Below the pieces are notes generated by a model that ran no database searches, had not been told where the DNA came from, and saw only the letters and a program-made list of their open reading frames with translations. DNA of 64,000 nucleotides from Acidicapsa dinghuensis (GTDB lineage: Bacteria; Acidobacteriota; Terriglobia; Terriglobales; Acidobacteriaceae), in NCBI RefSeq assembly GCF_025685685.1, contig NZ_JAGSYH010000009.1:124001-188000 (forward strand), written 5' to 3'. Within the stretch, counting starts at the first letter, position 1, and every line of letters begins with the position of its first letter. This document shows, piece by piece, positions 15,957 to 24,985 of the stretch. A program made the position numbers and the translations under genes.

Positions 15957-16283
15957 ATGAACACGCTTCGTCTTCGCTCCATCGCTACTTTTACCCTCGC
16001 GACTTTACTGGCCGGCGGTTCGGCCTTCGCTCAGGGCACCATTCGCAACCGGGAAGTTCGCCAGCAGGATCGCATTGCCAACGGCGTACGCAGCGGTCAA
16101 CTTACCCCGCGCGAAACCGCCCATCTGGAGCGCAGGGAAGCGCGCATCAACCATCAGGTTCGCGTCGACCGGCGCCGCGACGGTGGACGCCTCAACGTCG
16201 CCCAGCGCAGGCGGATCCATCGCGAGCAGAACCGCACCAGCCGCGCCATCTATCGCGACAAGCACAACCGTCGCAGAGCTTAA
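15957..16283 (+). CDS. Small secreted basic protein with two helical repeats
   Basis: 108 residues from ATG 15957 (GGAAAGG about 9 bases upstream). A signal peptide (MNTLRLRSIATFTLATLLAGGSAFAQ) is followed by about 82 residues that are very rich in Arg and poor in hydrophobics. Two roughly 30-residue units share the pattern G-x-L-[TN]-x3-[EQ]-x3-[LI]-x-R-x-[EQ]: SGQLTPRETAHLERREAR and GGRLNVAQRRRIHREQNR. Both would form amphipathic helices. It would be exported and strongly cationic (anion, nucleic acid or envelope binding is conceivable). I do not recognise a characterised family. It is monocistronic, with a strong terminator after it. Confidence 0.75.
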   Translation: MNTLRLRSIATFTLATLLAGGSAFAQGTIRNREVRQQDRIANGVRSGQLTPRETAHLERREARINHQVRVDRRRDGGRLNVAQRRRIHREQNRTSRAIYRDKHNRRRA

Positions 16284-16315
16284 TCAGGCTTCGGTGAAAC
16301 ACGACTCCCTCACCG

Positions 16316-16347
16316 ACGGGGACGGAACATTCCGTCCCCGTATTTTT
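16316..16347 (+). terminator. Rho-independent terminator
   Basis: A perfect 12-bp stem, ACGGGGACGGAA (16316-16327) with TTCCGTCCCCGT (16330-16341), is followed by ATTTTTG. It ends the small basic protein transcript and insulates the PadR-ADOP array. Confidence 0.93.
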
Positions 16348-16402
16348 GTGTCTTAGAACTATTCTTCATCCTGGCCCAGTCGTCTCAAAAAGAACACTCA
16401 TG

Positions 16403-16438
16403 TTGACATTCTGACTATTCATAGGCAATGTATAGGCA
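16403..16438 (+). promoter_or_regulatory. Promoter and candidate PadR operator of the first ADOP array
   Basis: A consensus -35 TTGACA lies at 16403-16408. ATAGGCA occurs at 16421-16427 and 16432-16438, a direct repeat with an 11-bp (one helical turn) period overlapping the expected -10. This is the likely autoregulatory site of the PadR protein. The second array's promoter has a similar TTGACA and TAGG layout. Confidence 0.55.
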
Positions 16439-16460
16439 GAACGTCAACAGGAGCAGGTTC

Positions 16461-16799
16461 ATGGGAGACTCAAAATCCGATGTGCTGCAGGGCACCCTCG
16501 ATCTGATGGTGCTGAAGACCCTTGAAGCGATGGGTCCACTGCACGGTTATGGCATTGCGCGGCGCATCGAGCAGGTAAGCGGCGACACACTCACGCTCAA
16601 TCAGGGAACTATTTATCCGGCACTGCTTCGCCTGGAGCAACGTGGCTGGGTCAAGGCTGAGTGGGGTATGTCGGAGTCAAACCGGCGCGCCAAGTATTAC
16701 TCGCTTACACGCCCGGGCCGGAAACAGATCGAGTCAGAAACAGAAAACTGGGAGCGCATTGCCGCGACTATGGCGCGCTTTCTCGCGCCATCGAACTAG
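16461..16799 (+). CDS. PadR-family transcriptional regulator (head of ADOP array 1)
   Basis: A 112-residue PadR protein from ATG 16461, with GGAG 8 bases upstream. DVLQGTLDLMVLKTLEAMGPLHGYGIARRI is the winged-helix start, TLNQGTIYPALLRLEQRGWVKAEWG holds the recognition helix and wing start, and RRAKYYSLTRPGRKQIE is the wing end, followed by a dimerising C-terminal helix. PadR proteins repress envelope-stress, detoxification or transport genes in response to small hydrophobic ligands. It stands 8 bases before the first ADOP, so it probably controls the whole run of four permeases. Confidence 0.93.
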   Translation: MGDSKSDVLQGTLDLMVLKTLEAMGPLHGYGIARRIEQVSGDTLTLNQGTIYPALLRLEQRGWVKAEWGMSESNRRAKYYSLTRPGRKQIESETENWERIAATMARFLAPSN

Positions 16800-16807
16800 G
16801 AGGCTGC

Positions 16808-19519
16808 ATGGAATCGCCGAAAGAAAGTCTGCTTGAGAAATTCCGTGCTGCCTTGAGCCGGATCGCGTCACTGGGTCGCAGCGGGGCCATGGATGCGGAG
16901 ATGGATGAAGAGCTGCGCAGCCACCTCGCGCACGCGATTGATGAAAACCTTGCACGCGGCATGTCGCGCAAAGAAGCTCGCAACGCGGCTCTGCGCAGCT
17001 TTGGCGGAATCACGCAAACTCGCGAAGCTTATCGCACGCAGCGCGGTGTTCCTGTGTTCGATCAGTTTGTTCGCGATGTTCGCTTCGGCTGCCGTCAATT
17101 GATGCGCGCACCCGGCTTTGCGCTTACTGCTGTTCTTACGCTTGCATTGGGACTTGGCGCTACTACCGCGATCTTCTCGATCATCGACGCGCTGTTGCTG
17201 CGTCCGCTGCCCGTTCCCCACTCCGATGAGCTTACTGTCCTGAACTACAGGTCCATCAACGATCGACAGAATGGCTACAGTTTCAATGTGCCCGTCTTCC
17301 GCACCATCGAGAAAGGGCATGATCTCTTCTCCAACGTCGCGGCCTTCAGTCAGCACACGTTGCAGGTGCGCGGCAACTCGGGCAATGTACGAGTCCAGGG
17401 GCAAGTCGTCAGCGGCCAGTTCTTCCAGATGCTGCAGACTCCGCCGCTGCTCGGCCGTTGGCTGACTCCACAGGACGATCAGAAAGGCGGCGCTTCTTCA
17501 CAGTTTGGCATCGTCATCAGCGAAGGATTCTGGCGGTCGTGGTTCAATCATGCTCCTGACGTGATCGGCCGCAAGATGATTATTGCGAATGCTCCCTTTG
17601 TCGTGGTTGGCGTCATGCCGCATAATTTCTTCGGCGCAGACCCTGTCGAGCGCCCGCAGATCTACGTACCGCTGTGGTCTGAGCCCATCGTTGACGCGCC
17701 CTATGACAACATCGCCGCAGGTGAGCATTCATGGTGGCTTCGTGTCATGGGCCGTCGCAAACCCGGTATATCTGCGGAACAGGCTGACAGCGCGTTGAAG
17801 GCTTCGACAAAATCCATTTATGAAGAAGCTGTTTCCGATCATAAGTGGCTTGAGGACCAGAAAGATCAACGGCTAGGCGCAGAACCAGGCACGACTGGCT
17901 TCACGTATTTGCAGCGCTTCCTGGCTAAGCCACTCAAGGCGATCTTTGGTCTTTGCGCTGTCATGCTACTGCTTGCCTGTCTCAATCTTGCAAGCCTGCT
18001 GCTGGCACGCTCCGCGGCTCGCGAACGGGAGTTGGCAACAAGGCTCGCAATGGGAGCATCGCGCCGCCGGTTGATTCAGCAACTGTTGGTGGAAAGTCTC
18101 CTGATCGCAGTCCTGGGCTCTGCCGCCGGACTTATGGCTGTGCCGATCATCAGCGGTATGCTGACATCGATCCTGCTCGGCGTCAACGCAACACAAACCA
18201 TCGATACTTCGATGGACGTCCGCATCTTTGCCTTCGTGGCGCTTACCGCAATCGTTGCCACGCTGCTCATCGGCTTTATTCCTGCATGGCGCGCTACTTC
18301 GAAGAACCTGAACGAGCAGATCAAAGGTGGCTCGCACACCGTGTCAGCGCATCAACGTACGCGACTGTTGCCGCGCATCCTGATGGGCCTTGAGGTCGCG
18401 CTCGCTCTCATGCTCGTTGTCGGAGCAGGCCTGTTGTCAGCCAGCGTGGCGCGACTATACCGCACCGGCCTCGGCTTCGAGCCTAAGGGCGTTGTGGCTC
18501 TTTCGCTGGATATGGGGAAACAACCCTTGGATGGCGCAGCGTTGACGCAGTGGTACCAGGCCTACAGCGAGGCCCTCGAGCGACAGCCGGGGGTTGAAGG
18601 TGTTGGCTATGCGAGCATGACGCCAATGGACGGGAGTGTGTGGACAAGCACAATTCAATCCTCGTTGAGTGGCGGCGATAAAGAGATGCACATGGACACC
18701 ATTGGCCCTGAATTCTTTCGGACCATGCGAGTACCCGTGCTTGCCGGCCGGGAGTTTCGCTGGAGCGATACTCCGACTTCAGGCAAGAAGATCATTCTGA
18801 ACGACGCTGCAGCGAAAGTGCTCTTTCCTAACCGCAATCCGATTGGGCAGATGGTGTATCGCGACAAGGGCGATCCGATCGAAGTAATCGCGGTAGTGGG
18901 GGACATGCATTACGAATCCATACAGCATGCAGCGCCACCCACGGCGTACATTCCCATGGGACAGGACAAGGGGCACAAATCTTCATACACGGCGGTGGTT
19001 CGGCTGAAGGGTGGCGCTGCTGCCTTTGCCGCTGCAGCGCGTTCGTTGGCCTCGCAAATGTCTCCTGATATTCCACCCCCCATCATGATCAGCTTTCAAG
19101 ATCAGATCAACAACTCCATCACTTCGGAGCGCATGATGGTGATCCTCGCTATCTACTTTGCGGGCTGTGCGCTGCTGGTTACGGCGATCGGCTTGTATGG
19201 AACACTCGCCTACGCAACTGCACGGCGCACCGGCGAGATCGGCATTCGCATGGCTCTCGGTGCTCAGCGTTTGAGTGTCGTTGCGCTGGTCTTTCGTGAA
19301 AACGCATCGGTCGCTATTACCGGCTCTGCCGCTGGACTCATCGCGGCACTGATGGCGTCGAAGCTGCTTGCCAGTTTTCTATATGGCACTTCGGTGCGCG
19401 ATCCATGGGTTATGAGCGCATCCGTACTTACTCTCATGGCTGTGGCGTGTGCGGCATCGTTGCTGCCGGCGCTTCGCGCTTCACGAATCGAACCGATACA
19501 GGCCTTGCGCACTGAATAA
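16808..19519 (+). CDS. ADOP-type duplicated permease (array 1, gene 1)
   Basis: 903 residues from ATG 16808, with AGGAGG just upstream. The architecture is a cytosolic prefix domain (about 1-75; DEELRSHLAHAIDENLARGMSRKEAR), helix 1 (APGFALTAVLTLALGLGATTAIFS), a periplasmic MacB_PCD domain, an FtsX domain with four helices (SAARERELATRLAMGASRRR), a second MacB_PCD, and a second FtsX ending IEPIQALRTE. This is the ADOP family (TIGR03434): two fused permease halves with no adjacent ABC ATPase; function unknown. The protein has its closest visible relative at the other end of the array (24986), sharing FGADP...SEP.VDAP. It is probably cotranscribed with PadR and the next three permeases. Confidence 0.93.
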   Translation: MESPKESLLEKFRAALSRIASLGRSGAMDAEMDEELRSHLAHAIDENLARGMSRKEARNAALRSFGGITQTREAYRTQRGVPVFDQFVRDVRFGCRQLMRAPGFALTAVLTLALGLGATTAIFSIIDALLLRPLPVPHSDELTVLNYRSINDRQNGYSFNVPVFRTIEKGHDLFSNVAAFSQHTLQVRGNSGNVRVQGQVVSGQFFQMLQTPPLLGRWLTPQDDQKGGASSQFGIVISEGFWRSWFNHAPDVIGRKMIIANAPFVVVGVMPHNFFGADPVERPQIYVPLWSEPIVDAPYDNIAAGEHSWWLRVMGRRKPGISAEQADSALKASTKSIYEEAVSDHKWLEDQKDQRLGAEPGTTGFTYLQRFLAKPLKAIFGLCAVMLLLACLNLASLLLARSAARERELATRLAMGASRRRLIQQLLVESLLIAVLGSAAGLMAVPIISGMLTSILLGVNATQTIDTSMDVRIFAFVALTAIVATLLIGFIPAWRATSKNLNEQIKGGSHTVSAHQRTRLLPRILMGLEVALALMLVVGAGLLSASVARLYRTGLGFEPKGVVALSLDMGKQPLDGAALTQWYQAYSEALERQPGVEGVGYASMTPMDGSVWTSTIQSSLSGGDKEMHMDTIGPEFFRTMRVPVLAGREFRWSDTPTSGKKIILNDAAAKVLFPNRNPIGQMVYRDKGDPIEVIAVVGDMHYESIQHAAPPTAYIPMGQDKGHKSSYTAVVRLKGGAAAFAAAARSLASQMSPDIPPPIMISFQDQINNSITSERMMVILAIYFAGCALLVTAIGLYGTLAYATARRTGEIGIRMALGAQRLSVVALVFRENASVAITGSAAGLIAALMASKLLASFLYGTSVRDPWVMSASVLTLMAVACAASLLPALRASRIEPIQALRTE

Positions 19520-19536
19520 AGCATTGAGGTAGAAGC

Positions 19537-22209
19537 ATGAAGGAACGCAGCTCAGAACGAATACGCACCGCGATCAGCCGCTTGTTTGGACACGCTCGCG
19601 GCGCATCGCTCGATCGCGATCTCGATGAAGAGCTGCGTTCTCATCTTGCCTTTGCCACTGAAGAAAACTTAAGGCGCGGCATGTCGCAACGTGAAGCCCG
19701 CATGGCTGCTCTGCGCAGCTTTGGTAATTTGACTCAGACCCGGGAGCACTATCGCCAACAAAGAGGCATGCCCATGCTTGAACAGATACTCGCCGACCTT
19801 CGCTTCGGTTTTCGACAGCTTCGCAGATCGCCGGGATTCGCCATCACCGCGATTCTTACACTGGCGCTCGGCGTCGGTGCTAATACTGCAATCTTCACGC
19901 TGATCGACTCGATCCTGTTGCGTCCGCTGCCTTTTCCGCAGCAGGATCGCCTGGTTACACTCTCCGCCGATGGCTTTTTTCCCAAGGGATGGATTCGCGC
20001 ACTACAGCAGAACTCGCGATCCTTTGAGTCGTTGGCTGCATACGGTCTCAATGCGGAATCGAACATAACTCAGAATGGCAATTCCGAACGTGTCTTCGGC
20101 ACGCAGGTTACGGTCAACTTCCTAGACACGCTTGGCATTCATCCTGAGATTGGTGCGTTCTTTTCAAAAGAGAATGCCATCAAGGGACAGGACAACGTAG
20201 TTATTCTCAGCCACGGATACTGGCAGACACGTTTCGCCGCCAGCCCATCCATAGTTGGTCAAACATTGCGTGTGGACGGCATTTCCCGGCGCATCATCGG
20301 CATCATGCCTGAGGGCGTGCAGTTCCCTTACAACGACACGCACTTCGTTGTGCCGGCTGCATTCAAAGGCGGCGATGCCACCGACCCCTGGCTTGGCTAC
20401 GACTTGCGCGGACTCGGCCGTCTGCGCGACGGTGTAACGCCTGCTGCGGCACGCGCCGAGTTGTTACGATTGCATCCTACGCTGCTGACGCTCTTTCCCT
20501 GGCGCATGCCTGACATCTGGGCTTCGGACACAGAGGTCACGCCTCTGCTTGATTCCGTTGTAGGCGATACGCGCCCGAAGCTGTTGCTGCTCTTCGCGGC
20601 GGTGGGACTGGTGCTGCTGATTGCCTGCGCCAACGTTGCGAACCTCATGCTTGCAAAGGCTGCGTCGCGCGAGCGGGAAATGGCCATTCGCGGGGCTCTC
20701 GGCGCGTCCGGCAGCCGTATCGTTTCGCAGCTTCTGGTTGAGAGCGTTCTGATCGGCATCTGTGCCGGCGCAGCAGGTTTGGGATTGGCGTTTCTGAGTT
20801 TGCGAGGGCTTATCATTGCACTGCCCGCAGACACCCCACGACTGGCCGGGGTAGGTCTGCATTGGCATGTGTTTCTCTTTGCCGGAATTGCCTCTGTGCT
20901 CACCGGCGTACTCTTCGGCCTGGTGCCCGCGCTCAGGATGGCATCGCCGCATCTGCAGCAGACGCTGCGTTCCGGCAGCCTGAGCGTTATCGGCAAAGGA
21001 GTGAACTTCCGCGTATCGAGGGCGCTGGTTGTAGGACAGATCGCACTATCTGTCGTGGTCATTACAGTGGCGGGCCTGCTGTTACACAGCCTTTATGGAC
21101 TGTCTCATGTCAATCCTGGCTTCAATACCGGTCACATCGTAACCGCCGAAGTATCTCTCGATTCGACAGCATGCAAGCAGGCAGGTCATTGCCAGAACTT
21201 CTTTCAGGATCTCGTTCGTACTACCGGCAATCTATCCGGCATTCAATCGTCTGCGCTGGCAAGTACGCTGCCGATGGCCGGAGACGAGAACTTCTACACC
21301 TACGATGCCGAGGGCCATCCGAGAGAGTCACGTGAGGGAGCAAAAATTGCTGCCGGGCGTACTGTCTCGTCTTCCTACTTTGCGCTGATTGGCGTGAGAC
21401 TGATTCGCGGGCGTCTACTCAACGAGTCCGATCAAACGGGCGTTTCACGCGCCATCGTCATCAGCCAGCATATGGCGCACGCACTTTGGCCTAAGGATGA
21501 TGCCATCGGCAAGCATCTGGAATCGGTGGAAGATGAGCCAACGCCTGCGCTCTTCGATGCGAAAAAAGGGTCGATTGTCGTCGGTGTTGTGAGCGACACT
21601 CATCATGACAACCTCAAGTCGGGCTTTGGGGACGAGGTTTATCTGCCGCTAACTCCGGCACGCGAACAGTCTTCGATGACCATCCTGCTGCGATCGCAGT
21701 TACCCGCATCACAGGTAGCGCCTACGCTTCGCCGCGCGGTTGCCGCGCTTGATCCATCGGCTCCGGTAACACGGGTGCGCACGCTTGACGAGGTAGTCGC
21801 TTCTTCGGTCTCGTCGACGCGAGCCTTGACGCTGCTGCTCCTTGGCTTCGGTGCGCTTGCCGTAGCAGTGGGCGCGGTTGGCGTCTATAGTCTCATCGCT
21901 TACATCGTCAACTGGCGTACACGCGAGATTGGCATCCGCCTCGCCCTTGGCGCTTCCCGGTGGGGCATACTGGCTCTCATCTTTCGGCAGAGTTTGCTGC
22001 TCAGTGTTGCAGGCTCATTCATCGGACTGACAGCAGCGCTTGCATCCGCCCGGTTGTTGCGTAGCTTCCTCTTCGAGGTGCATCCGCTCGATCCGGTTAC
22101 ATTTTGCGCAGTGCCGTTGCTGATGCTCTTGCTTGCTGTACTTGCCGCGTGGATTCCTGCACGACGCGCGGCATCCATCGATCCGATGCAGGCTCTGCGT
22201 TCGGAGTAA
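19537..22209 (+). CDS. ADOP-type duplicated permease (array 1, gene 2)
   Basis: 890 residues with the prefix domain (DRDLDEELRSHLAFATEENLRRGMSQREAR), helix 1 (SPGFAITAILTLALGVGANTAIFT), and the MacB_PCD/FtsX pair twice. The first FtsX loop is AASREREMAIRGALGASGSR, the second RTREIGIRLALGASR, and the end IDPMQALRSE. GAGG stands about 9 bases before the ATG and 18 bases separate it from gene 1. Its first half includes DSILLRPLPFPQQDRLVTL, the common ADOP/FtsX-family stretch after helix 1. It differs markedly from genes 1 and 4 in the periplasmic domains, so the array is not a set of recent copies. Confidence 0.93.
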   Translation: MKERSSERIRTAISRLFGHARGASLDRDLDEELRSHLAFATEENLRRGMSQREARMAALRSFGNLTQTREHYRQQRGMPMLEQILADLRFGFRQLRRSPGFAITAILTLALGVGANTAIFTLIDSILLRPLPFPQQDRLVTLSADGFFPKGWIRALQQNSRSFESLAAYGLNAESNITQNGNSERVFGTQVTVNFLDTLGIHPEIGAFFSKENAIKGQDNVVILSHGYWQTRFAASPSIVGQTLRVDGISRRIIGIMPEGVQFPYNDTHFVVPAAFKGGDATDPWLGYDLRGLGRLRDGVTPAAARAELLRLHPTLLTLFPWRMPDIWASDTEVTPLLDSVVGDTRPKLLLLFAAVGLVLLIACANVANLMLAKAASREREMAIRGALGASGSRIVSQLLVESVLIGICAGAAGLGLAFLSLRGLIIALPADTPRLAGVGLHWHVFLFAGIASVLTGVLFGLVPALRMASPHLQQTLRSGSLSVIGKGVNFRVSRALVVGQIALSVVVITVAGLLLHSLYGLSHVNPGFNTGHIVTAEVSLDSTACKQAGHCQNFFQDLVRTTGNLSGIQSSALASTLPMAGDENFYTYDAEGHPRESREGAKIAAGRTVSSSYFALIGVRLIRGRLLNESDQTGVSRAIVISQHMAHALWPKDDAIGKHLESVEDEPTPALFDAKKGSIVVGVVSDTHHDNLKSGFGDEVYLPLTPAREQSSMTILLRSQLPASQVAPTLRRAVAALDPSAPVTRVRTLDEVVASSVSSTRALTLLLLGFGALAVAVGAVGVYSLIAYIVNWRTREIGIRLALGASRWGILALIFRQSLLLSVAGSFIGLTAALASARLLRSFLFEVHPLDPVTFCAVPLLMLLLAVLAAWIPARRAASIDPMQALRSE

Positions 22210-22222
22210 CAACGGAGAGGAG

Positions 22223-24976
22223 ATGCCGATGAACCGGCACACGAGTGGAAAATGGAGAAGCCTGCTGGGCCGCACTTTGGCTCTCTTTCGCAAGCGTGAA
22301 CTTGACGAGGATTTAGACGAAGAACTACGCAGCCATCTCGCGCATGCTGTAGAAGAGAATGTGCGCCAGGGCATGACGCGCAACGAAGCTCGACGCCAGG
22401 CAATGGTTCGTTTCGGCGGCGTCGCACAAACTCGCGAAGCCTATCGCACTCAGCGCGGGCTGCCGGTGCTCGACACACTCGGCTTCGATCTTCGCTATGC
22501 CTTTCGCCAGCTTCGTAAATCACCGGGATTTACCGGAACAGTAGTGCTGACGCTTACGCTCGGCATCGGCGCCGTCACTGCTGTCTTCAGCGTTGTTCAG
22601 GGAGTCCTGCTGCATCCTTATCCGTTTCGCGACCCGAGCCGCGTTGTTGTCTTACGGGAAACAGTGCGGGAGTTGGAGAAACTTTCGCCGCTGCTTCCTG
22701 TGAACTATCTTCATTACGCCAACCTTAGAAAGAATGCTCATACCATCGAGGACGCGGCTATCTTTCAGAACGATGGGTTCAGCGTTGCAGTAGATTCCGA
22801 AGTCGCTAACGCATCCGATGAGTCTGCGCACCCACGTGAGACCGAAGGCCTGAACGTATCACCGACTTTCTTCTCGGTACTTGGAGTCACTCCAATACTC
22901 GGCCGCACTTTCACTGACGAAGAGACGCAGCCCGGCAAAGACAACGAAGCTATCCTCACCTGGCCGGCGTGGCAGCGCTACTTCCATGGCGACCCATCGG
23001 TGCTGAACAGGACCCTCCGCATTGATGGAGTGCCCACGGCCATTGTCGGTGTGCTGCCACCGAGCTTTCGCTTTCCTGTGGTCTCGATGCTGCCCAATGA
23101 GTCTACCTTCGGCTCGACCGACCGCTATGAGATCTTTCGGCCATTCGTCGTCAATTCAGGCGTCCTCGATGAGACCGACGGAGATTACGATTATCTCGCC
23201 ATTGCAAGGCTGCATCCGGGAGTCACGATGGCACAGGCACAGAGCGAACTCGACGGTCTGGATAAGGCTTACGCCGTTACCAACAAACTTGGCTCGCATG
23301 TCGGGGTAGCTGTCGAGCCGTTTGCGGAAGAGATCACCGGCAGCTACCGCAAGCCGTTGTGGATGCTCTTTGCCGCGGTTTTCGCGGTGCTGCTGATGGC
23401 CTGCGTCAACCTTGCGAATCTGCAGATTGCGCGCGGTGTGGCCCGCTCGCATGAGACAATGCTTCGCTCCGCTCTCGGTGCAGACAAAATGCGCCTGCTT
23501 CGCGGTCTTCTGCTCGAGAATCTGCTACTGGGCGTGGCAGGCGGCCTTGGCGGAGTTCTTTGCGCTCTTGCAGCGGAGACGACGCTGCTCACCGCAGCCG
23601 CGAGCTTGCCGCGCGTCAATGAGGTGCACTTGAGTGCGCCGATGCTCGCTATCGCAGTTCTCGTTTCCGTCATTACCTCGATCGCGTTTGGCATTTTTCC
23701 CGCACTACGCAGCTTGCGCGTTGCTCCTCAATCTGCCCTTCAGATGAACTCCGGGCGTGTCGCCAATACACGCGATGCCGCCAATGCGCGGCGCGTTCTG
23801 GTTGCTGTCGAGGTGGCATGCAGCGTCACGCTTCTCATCGTCACTGCGCTCATCACGCGCAGCTTCGCTCATCTGTTGACGCAGGAGCGGCATTTCAATG
23901 CCGATCATCTGATGATGGCAAAAGCGGAGCTGAGTACACCACGCTATCTAAACAGCCAGCACGACTATCACGATCATGCAAACAATGCCACCAACGACGC
24001 GCGCAACGCCGTGATGGATCGCGCACTGGAGCGCCTGCGATCCTTGCCGGGCGCGCAGGCCGTGGCTCTTACCGGCACGTTGCCGCTCAGTGGCGATTCG
24101 ATGATCGATGCCGTCGAACGCCCTGACTACAATTTTCCGCCGGGACAAACTCCACTGGTTAATCGCCGCTATGTTAGCCCCGGCTACTTCAAGGCCATGG
24201 GCATTCCTCTGCTCGAAGGGCGCGAGTTTGCGGCATCCGATGAGCGCGATCCACACGTCGTAATACTGAGCGAAAAAGCCGCAAAAACCGCCTTCCCCGA
24301 CGCCAGTGCTCTTGGCCGCACCATCCTTCGCAATGGGCAAAAATTCACAGTCGTCGGCATCGCCGCGGATGCGCGCATTAACGATCTCAAGCGCGATCCG
24401 GCTATCTGCTTCGTTCCCTACTGGGCCAATCCGCCATACACACCTGTCTTCCTGGTGCGTAGCGCCGAACCCGAAAAGGCTTTGGGGCCTGCGATGCGTA
24501 ACGTCATCTGGAATATTGATCCCGATGTCTCCATTCCCACCGTCATGTCGCTCGATATGCAGGTATCGGAGTCCGTTGCCACAGATCGCTTTCAAGCACT
24601 GCTGCTCTCGGGTTTCGGTGCCGCTGCGTTGTTCCTCGCCGTGCTCGGTATCTATGGCGTGCTTGCGTACTCTGTATCGATGCGCACGCAGGAGTTTGGC
24701 ATCCGCATCGCGCTTGGCTCCAACCGCTCAGGCCTGGTGCGCCTTGTGCTTCGCGATGCTTCGTATCCATTGATTGGCGGAATCCTGATCGGCCTGCTCG
24801 CATCAGCCGCGGCAACACGCTGGATTCGCAGTCTGCTTTATGAAACCAGTGCTGTCGATCCATGGGCTGTGGCTATGAGCCTCGCGCTACTTTTGATTGC
24901 CGCACTCGTAGCATCACTGATTCCGCTGCGTAAAGTGACAAAGGTAGATCCGATGCAAGCGCTGCGCAGTGAATAG
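22223..24976 (+). CDS. ADOP-type duplicated permease (array 1, gene 3)
   Basis: 917 residues if the first ATG of the ATG-CCG-ATG pair (22223) is used; 22229 is equally supported by AGGAG 6 bases before it. The gene has a prefix domain (DEDLDEELRSHLAHAVEENVRQGMTRNEAR), helix 1 (SPGFTGTVVLTLTLGIGAVTAVFS), and two MacB_PCD/FtsX units. The loop in the first FtsX domain (GVARSHETMLRSALGADKMRL) departs from the usual RERE(L/M)A form, and the second is MRTQEFGIRIALGSNRS. The second periplasmic domain has a polar insertion (about residues 575-600, HDYHDHANNATNDARN). The end is VDPMQALRSE. Confidence 0.92.
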   Translation: MPMNRHTSGKWRSLLGRTLALFRKRELDEDLDEELRSHLAHAVEENVRQGMTRNEARRQAMVRFGGVAQTREAYRTQRGLPVLDTLGFDLRYAFRQLRKSPGFTGTVVLTLTLGIGAVTAVFSVVQGVLLHPYPFRDPSRVVVLRETVRELEKLSPLLPVNYLHYANLRKNAHTIEDAAIFQNDGFSVAVDSEVANASDESAHPRETEGLNVSPTFFSVLGVTPILGRTFTDEETQPGKDNEAILTWPAWQRYFHGDPSVLNRTLRIDGVPTAIVGVLPPSFRFPVVSMLPNESTFGSTDRYEIFRPFVVNSGVLDETDGDYDYLAIARLHPGVTMAQAQSELDGLDKAYAVTNKLGSHVGVAVEPFAEEITGSYRKPLWMLFAAVFAVLLMACVNLANLQIARGVARSHETMLRSALGADKMRLLRGLLLENLLLGVAGGLGGVLCALAAETTLLTAAASLPRVNEVHLSAPMLAIAVLVSVITSIAFGIFPALRSLRVAPQSALQMNSGRVANTRDAANARRVLVAVEVACSVTLLIVTALITRSFAHLLTQERHFNADHLMMAKAELSTPRYLNSQHDYHDHANNATNDARNAVMDRALERLRSLPGAQAVALTGTLPLSGDSMIDAVERPDYNFPPGQTPLVNRRYVSPGYFKAMGIPLLEGREFAASDERDPHVVILSEKAAKTAFPDASALGRTILRNGQKFTVVGIAADARINDLKRDPAICFVPYWANPPYTPVFLVRSAEPEKALGPAMRNVIWNIDPDVSIPTVMSLDMQVSESVATDRFQALLLSGFGAAALFLAVLGIYGVLAYSVSMRTQEFGIRIALGSNRSGLVRLVLRDASYPLIGGILIGLLASAAATRWIRSLLYETSAVDPWAVAMSLALLLIAALVASLIPLRKVTKVDPMQALRSE

Positions 24977-24985
24977 GACGGTTTT

